Positions 15,260 to 22,990 of a DNA stretch of 44,221 nt are shown in pieces. The notes under the pieces are model-generated. The model worked only from the letters and a program-made list of their open reading frames with translations. It had not been told where the DNA came from and made no database searches. Location of the stretch: NCBI GenBank assembly GCA_944364075.1, contig CALVVZ010000006.1, forward strand, positions 1-44,221, given 5' to 3'. Position 1 is the stretch's first letter; every line of letters begins with the position of its first letter. A program made the translations under genes and the position numbers. Origin of the DNA: an uncultured Clostridia bacterium. GTDB lineage: Bacteria; Bacillota; Clostridia; Christensenellales; Aristaeellaceae.

Positions 15260-17359
15260 ATGAGATTCCGCATAATATTATCCTTTCTCTGCCTGACGCT
15301 ATGCGCGCTGTTCCCCCGCCTTTCCCTGGCGGATGCGTCGCAGACGACCATCTGGGACTTTGATGAAGACGTGACTTCCGTTGTGCCTCATGAAGACGGC
15401 TTTATCGTCCTGGCGGGCACGCAGCTATGGTTCTGCGATCCGTCCCTGGAACAGCCGGAACCGCAGCTGCTTTTTGAAAACGATAGCCTCCGACAGATGC
15501 TCAGCGACGGGCAAGGCAACTTGTATGCTTTCGCTTATATGATGTACCAGGGGGCCTGGTCCAATGTCCTGGCAGAAGTTTCACTTTCTACGCAAACGCT
15601 GACGCCCATGCTGGTTCTGGATAACCTTCCAAGTGTTGGCGACAGCGCAGTATTGCAAACAAAAAACGGACCCATGTTGGTTTGGGTCAGCGCTAGTTCC
15701 CCCTACAATGACCTGTTTTTCTGTGATCTATCATCGCAGAAAAAAGACACATGGTACGGGAAATCCATTCAAGCATTGGCCACGGATGGGAGCGAGATGC
15801 TCTTGGGCGCCTCCTTCAGCAACCTGTACGCAAAAGATGGAAACGAATGGAAACAGCAGGAGGGCTTTGCACTTCCGCTCGCCATCCGCGGCTTTTGCTA
15901 CGACCCGTATCAACAGCGCATTTGTGTGATTGACGGTTCCTGCGCCATTGCTTACGCGCTCACAGGCGAGGAAATCGTCCGGACGTATCTGCCCTTGGCT
16001 TACGAGAATTTCAGTATTCGCCCCTGCGCCATACAAGCCTCCGGTCTGCTGGCCGTTGGAGACGGGCCGCGGCTGATCACATTACCTGCTTATGCCGGAT
16101 CAACCAGCGAAGCCGTTCTAACCATTGTCAGTCCCATGGAAGAAGGCCCCGAAACCCGGCGTTTTCGGCTTTCTCATCCCGAAGTACAGGTAAACACCGT
16201 GAATACGTACTATGCGTTAACCCCCGTAGAAATTTATAACCGCATACGCGGCGGAGACGATCAAACGGACATTTTCATTACACGCACCTTTGAAACGGGC
16301 TATGCTGCACTCATGGAAAAAGGATTTTTCTACGACCTATCCTCCAGTGAGATTCTGTCCAGTGAAATCGCACAAATGCCGGAAACCTTTACGCGCCCCT
16401 TGTATCGCGGGGATCAGCTGGTAGGGATACCCCTTGCTTTGAAATTCCACAATTATTGGCAGTTGGATTGCATCCTGGATACCTTCGAGGATGTCGGTAT
16501 TGACCCGCGGGAACTGCCGGATAATTTGCTGGAATTGATGCAGCAGTTACAGGCCTGGTACGAGGATGGCACACTCCGGGGTGTATGCTTGTTTGAAGAT
16601 GGGTTATATAGTCAATATTGGATTTTCTCCTGGTTCCTTATGCGGCATTATGTGTATGCAGCCTCCGCTGAAGATACGCCTACCATCATGGACCAGGCAT
16701 TGTTTGAGACACTGATGCTGCAATGCGACGCGCTATTTGAGACCATGCGGTCCGGTGCTTCCCCTGCGCAAGGGCCGGCGCTGTTTGATAGAGAAAATGA
16801 TCCCCTGAACAAAAACGACAGCCGCTATCTGCTGACCCTCACACCGGCTCCAAACGTTGACCTGCATTGCTCCGCCTATTTTGACGTGGCCCTGGTCTAT
16901 CCGCTTTCCCAGCACAAGGAGCAAGCTGTGGCGTACCTGGAAGCCGTGCTTCAGGAAATGCCGCCGGAGGAACGACTGCTGCTTTGGCCCAATCTTGCGC
17001 AGCCCGTGGAACGGGACGGATATCAGGAAGAATACGCCGCCTTGCAAGACGAATTGGATCGACTAAACGCCTTGCCGGACGAAGAAAGGCTGATATCCGA
17101 GATACAATCGGCTATCAGCCTAACAGAAGATGAATTGGAAAGTTTGGAACGCTTCTACCGCTGGGCATTAAGTGAAGAAGATATCGCCGCCTACCACAGC
17201 TTTTCCGATAACGTGTATATCCCTACGGATACACAGGAAAGCTTGCTGGACGAAGATACCAGAGACTTACTGCAGCAATATACGGGCGGACGTATTGACG
17301 TGCAAAGGCTGATGGACGAATTGCGCAGAAAGGAAAGCATGATGCAGATGGAACAGTAA
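15260..17359 (+). CDS. Secreted propeller-like / solute-binding-protein fusion (paralogue 2)
   Basis: A 699-residue paralogue of the 10736 gene with the same plan. The signal peptide MRFRIILSFLCLTLCALFPR has a cleavage site near SLA-DA and no lipobox. Strand repeats fill about residues 35-285 (FIVLAGTQLWFCD, NLYAFAYMMYQGAW, LLAVGDGPRLITLP). A binding-protein-like half follows (TDIFITRTFETGYAALMEKG, FFYDLSSSEILSS, IPLALKFHNYWQLD). The C-terminal helical tail has LDRLNALPDEERLISEIQ and DELESLERFYRW. Of two adjacent ATGs, the one at 15260 is 5 nt after AGGAGG and is preferred to 15257. No permease is nearby. Function unknown. Confidence 0.6.
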   Translation: MRFRIILSFLCLTLCALFPRLSLADASQTTIWDFDEDVTSVVPHEDGFIVLAGTQLWFCDPSLEQPEPQLLFENDSLRQMLSDGQGNLYAFAYMMYQGAWSNVLAEVSLSTQTLTPMLVLDNLPSVGDSAVLQTKNGPMLVWVSASSPYNDLFFCDLSSQKKDTWYGKSIQALATDGSEMLLGASFSNLYAKDGNEWKQQEGFALPLAIRGFCYDPYQQRICVIDGSCAIAYALTGEEIVRTYLPLAYENFSIRPCAIQASGLLAVGDGPRLITLPAYAGSTSEAVLTIVSPMEEGPETRRFRLSHPEVQVNTVNTYYALTPVEIYNRIRGGDDQTDIFITRTFETGYAALMEKGFFYDLSSSEILSSEIAQMPETFTRPLYRGDQLVGIPLALKFHNYWQLDCILDTFEDVGIDPRELPDNLLELMQQLQAWYEDGTLRGVCLFEDGLYSQYWIFSWFLMRHYVYAASAEDTPTIMDQALFETLMLQCDALFETMRSGASPAQGPALFDRENDPLNKNDSRYLLTLTPAPNVDLHCSAYFDVALVYPLSQHKEQAVAYLEAVLQEMPPEERLLLWPNLAQPVERDGYQEEYAALQDELDRLNALPDEERLISEIQSAISLTEDELESLERFYRWALSEEDIAAYHSFSDNVYIPTDTQESLLDEDTRDLLQQYTGGRIDVQRLMDELRRKESMMQMEQ

Positions 17360-17385
17360 AAAAAGGTGCTTACACCACCTTTTTT
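17359..17385 (+). terminator. Terminator after propeller-SBP 2
   Basis: AAAAAAGGTG (17359-17368) and CACCTTTTTT (17376-17385) form a 10-bp stem around a 7-nt loop, overlapping the last base of the stop codon. Confidence 0.85.
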
Positions 17386-17500
17386 CGAGCAATAGCTCGC
17401 TTGTATCCACAATGCAATCTCACGCCACAAAAGGAATTGGTTCAATGCTCCACTAGCTAAACTTCTTACTTTTTCAGATAACCTCATTGAATAATCAGAA

Positions 17501-17543
17501 AGACCGCTGGCGCAGCCTGGTAAACATGCTTTGCCAGCGGTCT
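17501..17543 (-). terminator. Terminator of the esterase/SBP operon
   Basis: AGACCGCTGGC and GCCAGCGGTCT (11 bp, with an inner GCA/TGC pair) lie 19 bp after the binding-protein stop. The minus strand continues TTTCTGATTATT. Its long stem is the strongest structure in this gap. Confidence 0.8.
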
Positions 17544-17561
17544 GTTTGAATATCGAAAGGA

Positions 17562-19169
17562 TCAGCGACTCATGTAGCGATCATATGCCGCTTGATAAGC
17601 TGCCATAACTTCTTCGATGCCTTGATCCTTCAATACCTGGACAAAGGTGTCATACTGATCAATCGATTCGAGCCCCATGATGAATTTCACGGTCATCTCC
17701 TGTACGTAACTCTCAATATCGCCATAATAATCCGCATAGATTTCTTTTTCCTCGGCGTTCAGCGTTACACCACCAGGGAAGCTATAGCTGTAATCGTTGT
17801 TTGAATCCCAAATTTCACTATATACAGCCAAGGCATCCGTATCCTCTCGGCCATACACAGATACAAAAGGCCAGGAGATGGGCGCAGCATACGCAATCAT
17901 CATGTGCGTGGGCGTTCCTTTATCGTTATTCGTTACCAGATCAGTAAACACCGGAACGCCATCCACAATCTCATAGGTTTTTCCTTCGGTACCGTAGTTG
18001 CAAAGCAGGAATCCTTCATCCGTAAACAACTGATCCAGCAGACGAGCAGCCAGCACCGGGTCTTCGCAACTTGTAGAAATAGCAGCAGACTTGGTAATGG
18101 GCGCTCCGCCATGGATATAGCCATAGTGTAGCTGGTCACCCTCGTTTAGCACCGGTGTAGGTGCAGCAACAAATTTGAAATCAGGATCAATAGCAACACC
18201 CAAGCTATTTACATAATCAAGAACGCCGCTATGCTCGCTGGTCGCGCTGCACAAATTGCCGCTCATCATGGCTACGCCGTCGTCAAAAGTAATGGTAGAA
18301 GTAAAGTCGGGATCAATAAGCCCCTCGCTATACCATTGCGCCATCAGGGTAACATACTCTTTATATCCCTCAGTCAGAGGGCCGTATTGCACCACGCCAT
18401 CTTTGACATAGAATACGCCGCCCTGTGCCGGGTCGCTCATGCCAAAGTCAAACGCGGCGTTGAACGCGTTGTACTTGCTAATCCCCGTGTTAGCCAATCC
18501 CAAACCACGGGTCATCCCCAGTTCATCCTTTGCGCGGGTCAAATATTCATGCCAATCATCGAACGTCACAGGCATGTCCAGGCCCAACTTATCCAGCACG
18601 TCCTGACGAATAATAGGACCGCCATAGGTAATGCTGCTCTGATCCTGGTAAGACAATGTACAAATATATGGCATGGTTCCTTCGTCGGTAATGGTATTGA
18701 GCATCCGGTACTCACTGGCCGTGCGCGCAGCCTGGTAGTTGGGCATATATTTTTCTACCAGGTCCTTGAGGTCGAGGATGATTCCCTCTTCTATGGCTGC
18801 ATCACCGCCGCTGCTGTACATATTGTCGAATCCAATGATAATATCAGGATACTTCCGGTTGGTCAGCATGAGCGAGAAGTTGGTAGCCGCTTCTCCTACG
18901 GGGGGCACTATCAGTTCGATACGCACACCCGTTTTTTCTTCGATAGCTTTGATGATATCCATATTTTGGAAATCCCCTACCACGTCAGTCACATCATGGG
19001 AGGTCATGTCGATCCACATGGTCAAGGTCACAGGTTCCTCTGTGAGCCGTTCCATCTTGGTTCCCCCGGTTACATGTTCGGCAATCGTCGGGCCGACCTG
19101 CTCTCCCAATGCAACCGCAGACATAACCATTAGCGCCAGGGTCAAGAGTAACGCAACCGTTCGTTTCAT
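17562..19169 (-). CDS. ABC transporter sugar-type solute-binding protein (LplA/YtcQ-like, no lipobox)
   Basis: A 535-residue exported binding protein. The signal peptide MKRTVALLLTLALMVMSAVA ends before LGEQ and has no Cys, so this is not a classical lipoprotein. Family features are VTLTMWIDMTSHDV, IIKAIEEKTGVRIEL, KYPDIIIGFDN, ILDLKDLVEKYMPNY and the C-terminal EMTVKFIMGLESIDQYDTFV. Its permeases are most likely the pair at 25381 and 26304, encoded on the other side of the divergent locus. It is the last gene of a minus-strand operon behind three hydrolase genes. Its last codons share a stretch of over 20 identical bases with the binding-protein gene at 40553. The ligand is unknown; hydrolases nearby suggest an acylated compound. 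Confidence 0.85.
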   Translation of the reverse strand: MKRTVALLLTLALMVMSAVALGEQVGPTIAEHVTGGTKMERLTEEPVTLTMWIDMTSHDVTDVVGDFQNMDIIKAIEEKTGVRIELIVPPVGEAATNFSLMLTNRKYPDIIIGFDNMYSSGGDAAIEEGIILDLKDLVEKYMPNYQAARTASEYRMLNTITDEGTMPYICTLSYQDQSSITYGGPIIRQDVLDKLGLDMPVTFDDWHEYLTRAKDELGMTRGLGLANTGISKYNAFNAAFDFGMSDPAQGGVFYVKDGVVQYGPLTEGYKEYVTLMAQWYSEGLIDPDFTSTITFDDGVAMMSGNLCSATSEHSGVLDYVNSLGVAIDPDFKFVAAPTPVLNEGDQLHYGYIHGGAPITKSAAISTSCEDPVLAARLLDQLFTDEGFLLCNYGTEGKTYEIVDGVPVFTDLVTNNDKGTPTHMMIAYAAPISWPFVSVYGREDTDALAVYSEIWDSNNDYSYSFPGGVTLNAEEKEIYADYYGDIESYVQEMTVKFIMGLESIDQYDTFVQVLKDQGIEEVMAAYQAAYDRYMSR

Positions 19170-19246
19170 ACCGATTCCCCTTTCTGTTTTTTCGACTCTC
19201 CTTTGCGGGAGCCCAATTCGGAAATAATGATGCGGCTCTCCTTTCT

Positions 19247-20899
19247 TCAGCGCTTGCTTTTAACAGTAAGACAAAGCCGCGAGGGATACGACGGACCATA
19301 ATACACATTTGTCGTGGAGGTTACAGTTTGAGCATCCTGTGCCGGTCGATGGCCTGTACCATGGTTCACGTCATATTTGGGAAATGCACTCCCAGTTAAG
19401 ACCAGCCGGAGGCGATGCCCAGCGCGCAGCGTATAGCATATACGACCCAGTTCCACTTCGACGGTATAAACTTCATTGGGGGTCAGCGGTCTGGATATCC
19501 AGTCCATACGATAGCGGGCTCGGGTAGCCCCGTCACAGATGATAAAGCGCCGTCCATCCGGGTATACATCTATCAGGCTCATCATCACATCCGTGTCCAC
19601 GGCAGTACAGGAAAGAAAGACCGTCGCTTTTCCATCACCCAGGATACGGCAATCCGCATTAAAAGCCGCAGAAGTATAACATAGCGTTTTGGCATTACTG
19701 TCCATGGAAGCTGCACAGGGACCCACTGGAAAATAAGACAACGGATTCAACGGGTCGTGCAGATAGGTATCCTCTCCTGTATGTTCAGGCTCCAGGTCCG
19801 AGAGGGTACCTTGCTCGTTCAGCCAATACGTTTGCGGCGTGACATACTCCGGAGGCCAGGACGCCATTGCTTCACAGGATTTGGTCACAATATCGAAATA
19901 ACGGATGGCGGGTGAAGCTGTTGCTGCTTTCCCCTTCAGATGTTGATCAAACCATGCAAGCATTTCAGCCTGGAGATCCACAAGCATTTCGCCGTCCTCC
20001 AGAGGACTATCTACCCGCACAGGCGCCTCGCCCGGTTCCCAAGGTAGAATCACTACTTTACTTGAAATTCCTTTCGCAAGCTGCGCAGCACAATGATCCA
20101 GTAGCGGCGTGCGAGCACTGTCAAGCCAGCCGCTGATATACAGTGCAGGGATATGAATACGCCCCACATCCATATCCCGCCCTTCCTTGTGGAGTAGCTC
20201 GAAATCATCGAAACCATCCAACAAATGGCGGTAGTAATCTTGATGAATCAGAAAAGGCGAATCGCGCAACACCGGCATATTACCAATAGGAATGGAACGC
20301 AGTTGGGAATCTACATAGGTATGCAACACCTCCAGCATCCTGGGCAAATACTTCTGCGTTACCTGTTCCGAATAGCGGCCATCCCGAAGGCGGCTGACTA
20401 AACGACTCGTACACCAACCAATATGGGAAGCAAACAGAAATCCGCGATTATCGCAGTTTCGATTGATGCTTACGCTGGTTTGCATCGGACAAATTGCTTT
20501 GAGATGCGGCGGATGTTCCGCTGCTGCCATCAATTGTGCATAGCCGGCAAAATAACTGCCTATCATCCCGACCTGTCCATCACACCAATCGCACGCTGCC
20601 AGCGCTTCAATGGTATCGTATCCATCGAGGCCATCAGACGTAAAGCGGTCAAACTCCCCTTCCGATGCGCCAAGCCCACGTACATCCTGAATATAAACCG
20701 CATATCCGTGTCGAACCCAAAAGGAAGGATCATACTGTCCATAGCCGCGCCCCATCCAATCCTTACGGAAAACAGTGCGCAACACCAGGACCGGGCAAGG
20801 CGTCTGTCCAGCGGGTCGAAACAAGTTTCCACGCAAGACCACCCCATCCCGCATGGAGATGCAATGGTCAAACTGACAAACCATCTCACATCCGCTCAT
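19247..20899 (-). CDS. CocE/NonD-family hydrolase homologue lacking catalytic residues
   Basis: A 550-residue protein with the full CocE layout: an alpha/beta-hydrolase N-terminal half (MRDGVVLRGNLFRP, YAVYIQDVRGLGASEGEF) and a C-terminal jelly-roll (RISRPLTPNEVYTVEVELG-type end, LRAGHRLRLVLTGS). The nucleophile motif is altered. Where the active homologue at 28384 has GLSFPG, this one has GSYFAG (114-119), placing Tyr at the Ser position. The His motif GPWAH is LPWEPG here. The Asp motif SGWLD is kept. It is probably a pseudoenzyme or uses other residues. Its ATG overlaps the upstream stop (TGATG), so it is translationally coupled to the esterase. No frameshift is visible, so it is under selection as a protein. 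Confidence 0.8.
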   Translation of the reverse strand: MSGCEMVCQFDHCISMRDGVVLRGNLFRPAGQTPCPVLVLRTVFRKDWMGRGYGQYDPSFWVRHGYAVYIQDVRGLGASEGEFDRFTSDGLDGYDTIEALAACDWCDGQVGMIGSYFAGYAQLMAAAEHPPHLKAICPMQTSVSINRNCDNRGFLFASHIGWCTSRLVSRLRDGRYSEQVTQKYLPRMLEVLHTYVDSQLRSIPIGNMPVLRDSPFLIHQDYYRHLLDGFDDFELLHKEGRDMDVGRIHIPALYISGWLDSARTPLLDHCAAQLAKGISSKVVILPWEPGEAPVRVDSPLEDGEMLVDLQAEMLAWFDQHLKGKAATASPAIRYFDIVTKSCEAMASWPPEYVTPQTYWLNEQGTLSDLEPEHTGEDTYLHDPLNPLSYFPVGPCAASMDSNAKTLCYTSAAFNADCRILGDGKATVFLSCTAVDTDVMMSLIDVYPDGRRFIICDGATRARYRMDWISRPLTPNEVYTVEVELGRICYTLRAGHRLRLVLTGSAFPKYDVNHGTGHRPAQDAQTVTSTTNVYYGPSYPSRLCLTVKSKR

Positions 20900-21720
20900 C
20901 AGGAAAGCACCTCATGGGAACGCTGGCGAATTGGCAACTGCTGTATAAACACGGCCAACCACTTATCCCAAAATTCGAAATTATGCACGCCATCGCAGTC
21001 ATAGAATGTGACATCAAAGGGATTCGGGAAAGAACGGAACAATGCCAAGTCTTCCATTTCATCGTCATGGCAACCATCCTGCCGTCCGCAGCAGGCAAAA
21101 ATCTTAGGAAGTGGTTTTCCACTTTCCGAAGCCAAACGTGCAAGATAGCGGTTGTCATTCTCTGTCTCATGGCATACTGACAAATCTCCCACTTCATCCT
21201 GCACGCCGAATACCTGCCAACGAATGAAATTCAGCGGATGACGCTTACCGCCCGGAATCATTTCGCCAATCATGTCAATAAAATTGGCGCAGGAGAATAT
21301 CCCCAGCATAGCGTATTTCTCCGGCTTTGAGAAACCAAGTTTCATCGTACCATGTCCACCCATGGACATACCAGCCAGGAAATTGTCCTCCCGAAGGGGT
21401 GAAATCGGAAAATACTTGCACAGCTTTCTGGGCAATTCTTTAGTCACATAGTCGAAATATCTGCCCCCATCCGTATTGGTATAAAAACTTGTTTCTACAG
21501 CAGGCATAACTACTGCAATTCCTCGGCTTTGCGCATAGCGCTCCAGACTGGTGAATCGATGCCACATGCTTTGATCATCCGTCGCTCCATGCAGAAGCCA
21601 CAGCACCGGCAAAAGGCCATTGTCCAAGCGACGTTGATCACTAATATCCGGCAGGATAACCTGGAGCGATGTCATGCGTGTAAGGCATTCAGAATGAATA
21701 TCCATACAGAAAAGAGCCAT
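20899..21720 (-). CDS. Esterase, EstA/esterase D-like alpha/beta hydrolase
   Basis: A 273-residue intracellular esterase. It shows LLPVLWLLHGATDDQSMW (oxyanion region), the nucleophile in FLAGMSMGGHGTMKLGFS (Ser near 134), Asp near CCGRQDGCHDD and His in CDGVHNFEFWDKWL. That is a complete triad of the tributyrin esterase / acetyl esterase group related to CE1. The frame opens with TTG at 21729, but AAAGGAGG is 9 nt before the ATG at 21720. It follows the 22542 esterase by 18 bp and overlaps the next gene. The substrate is unknown; deacylation of an imported sugar ester is the likely role. Confidence 0.82.
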   Translation of the reverse strand: MALFCMDIHSECLTRMTSLQVILPDISDQRRLDNGLLPVLWLLHGATDDQSMWHRFTSLERYAQSRGIAVVMPAVETSFYTNTDGGRYFDYVTKELPRKLCKYFPISPLREDNFLAGMSMGGHGTMKLGFSKPEKYAMLGIFSCANFIDMIGEMIPGGKRHPLNFIRWQVFGVQDEVGDLSVCHETENDNRYLARLASESGKPLPKIFACCGRQDGCHDDEMEDLALFRSFPNPFDVTFYDCDGVHNFEFWDKWLAVFIQQLPIRQRSHEVLS

Positions 21721-21738
21721 ACAACCCAACCTCCTTTC

Positions 21739-22542
21739 TTATTGCAGAACGGTATCAAGGAAAATCCGGATCCATTTATCACGGAAATCGTCACTATGTC
21801 CCCCCGGCTCTGTATGGAATTCATAGTGGAAGGGATTCCCCGGGAATTCCTCAAAGAAGGCCTTAAGCCCCAAACCCACGGGATAAGCGTGATCGTCGCT
21901 CCCCACCGCATGGAATACCCGCGGCACCGGCTTTCCTTCCGCAATGATATTGCGCGCATTCAGCAATACGTCATGCTCGGGGTTTCCAGCCAAGTCGTCG
22001 GTGTTTTCTACCCCGAAGTTCACCATATTCACGCTCATCTTTCCAGGTCCTCCTGGCGCCGCAGGACCACCAGCAGACAAAGGCCGTAGGTGTTCTAATG
22101 GGATAATACTACTTGCAGAGATCACACCAATGGTGCCATACTGTTCGGGACAGCGCATCCCCAGAGAAATCGCTCCGCTTCCTCCCAGAGAGAAGCCCGC
22201 AATCAATGTGTCTTCCCGCTTGTGGCTGATACACGGAAATTGCGTATGAATAATTCTGGGCAGTTCTTCGGTCAGGAAATCAAAGTAGTCAGCTCCCCAG
22301 TACATATTGCAATAACGGCTATAACCTGCATGGGGCATAACAACAGCCAATTGATGTTTATCCGCGTAAGCTCGTATCCTTGTGTTATGAAGCCAGTCGT
22401 TTTCGTTTCCTCCGCCTCCATGAAGCAAGTACAGCACCTTCCACGGCGCTTCGACTCGATCATCCGGAAGGATGACATTCATCGCATCGTTGAGCAAAAG
22501 CTTCTCAGAGCGGAAATTGACATGCACAAGCGCGTTGGCCAT
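21739..22542 (-). CDS. Esterase, EstA/CE1-like alpha/beta hydrolase
   Basis: A 267-residue homologue of its neighbour: VLYLLHGGGGNENDW, nucleophile in LIAGFSLGGSGAISLG, Asp in GSDDHAYPVG and His in EPGGHSDDFRDKW. The triad is complete. The frame is open to a TTG at 22593. The ATG at 22542, beginning MANALVHVNF as this family does, is preferred, although its GGGAG is rather distant (about 12 nt). An out-of-frame ATG at 22609 opens a 34-codon leader ORF that overlaps the start, which may explain the weak ribosome site. It is the first gene of the minus-strand operon and has no signal peptide. Confidence 0.8.
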   Translation of the reverse strand: MANALVHVNFRSEKLLLNDAMNVILPDDRVEAPWKVLYLLHGGGGNENDWLHNTRIRAYADKHQLAVVMPHAGYSRYCNMYWGADYFDFLTEELPRIIHTQFPCISHKREDTLIAGFSLGGSGAISLGMRCPEQYGTIGVISASSIIPLEHLRPLSAGGPAAPGGPGKMSVNMVNFGVENTDDLAGNPEHDVLLNARNIIAEGKPVPRVFHAVGSDDHAYPVGLGLKAFFEEFPGNPFHYEFHTEPGGHSDDFRDKWIRIFLDTVLQ

Positions 22543-22666
22543 GTTCCGTATACACTCCCTTCGTATTGTGTTCAATCTGCGTTGGATCAGCAACGTATCC
22601 AGCTGTCATGGTGTTACTCTCTAAGCCAGTTCTACGTTACTCCAACTAGCATTTTCTGTGCGGCCA

Positions 22667-22695
22667 GTGTAACAGGTGGATGTTTTCTATGTCAA
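22667..22695 (-). promoter_or_regulatory. Promoter of the esterase/CocE/SBP operon
   Basis: Minus strand: TTGACA (22695-22690), 17-bp spacer, TTACAC (22672-22667). The -35 is consensus and the -10 weak, as expected for an activated promoter. Confidence 0.6.
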
Positions 22696-22866
22696 TAAAC
22701 AAGTTTTGATAGCCGTGCATACAAAATATAGCCTGAATACGGCTTTGTGTCTATTCCAATTTTTTCCATTTTATTTCCATGAAGAAAAAAGAAATGCGCC
22801 ATGAACATTTTTTGATGTCTACAGCAACCCTTTATTTTCTGGGATATGTAGGCATCAGGCCACTCG

Positions 22867-22895
22867 TTGTCAGTAAATGCTCATTATGGTACAAT
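22867..22895 (+). promoter_or_regulatory. Promoter of the AraC/YesN-type regulator
   Basis: TTGTCA (22867-22872), 17-bp spacer, TACAAT (22890-22895), giving a leader of about 90 nt before the ATG at 22991. Confidence 0.65.
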
Positions 22896-22990
22896 ATCAG
22901 CCATAGACGCCATAAATGTGGAACCTATGTATGAGGCATCTTATGATGAACCTGGCGCTCATACACGGCGATAGAAGGAGGCTACGATTT

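Larger units (their letters stand above)
22543..22990. other. Divergent regulatory region between the esterase operon and the AraC regulator
   Basis: These 448 bp hold a promoter for each direction (listed) and no other convincing gene. The frame of the regulator extends to 22916, but the ribosome site lies at 22974-22981, so this part is leader. The central 22700-22860 is A+T-rich, suitable for regulator binding; no clear palindrome was found. Confidence 0.55.

Noticed and set aside
8228-17359. A complete prophage or integrative element
   Set aside because: Apart from the recombinase, an XRE regulator and SRAP, there are no structural, replication or conjugation genes, and no matching attachment sequence was found.
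22505-22609. A 34-codon leader ORF overlapping the start of the first esterase gene
   Set aside because: The ribosome site (AGAGAG) is weak and the peptide has no notable composition, so it is not listed as a gene; it is mentioned only because the esterase start is itself weak.
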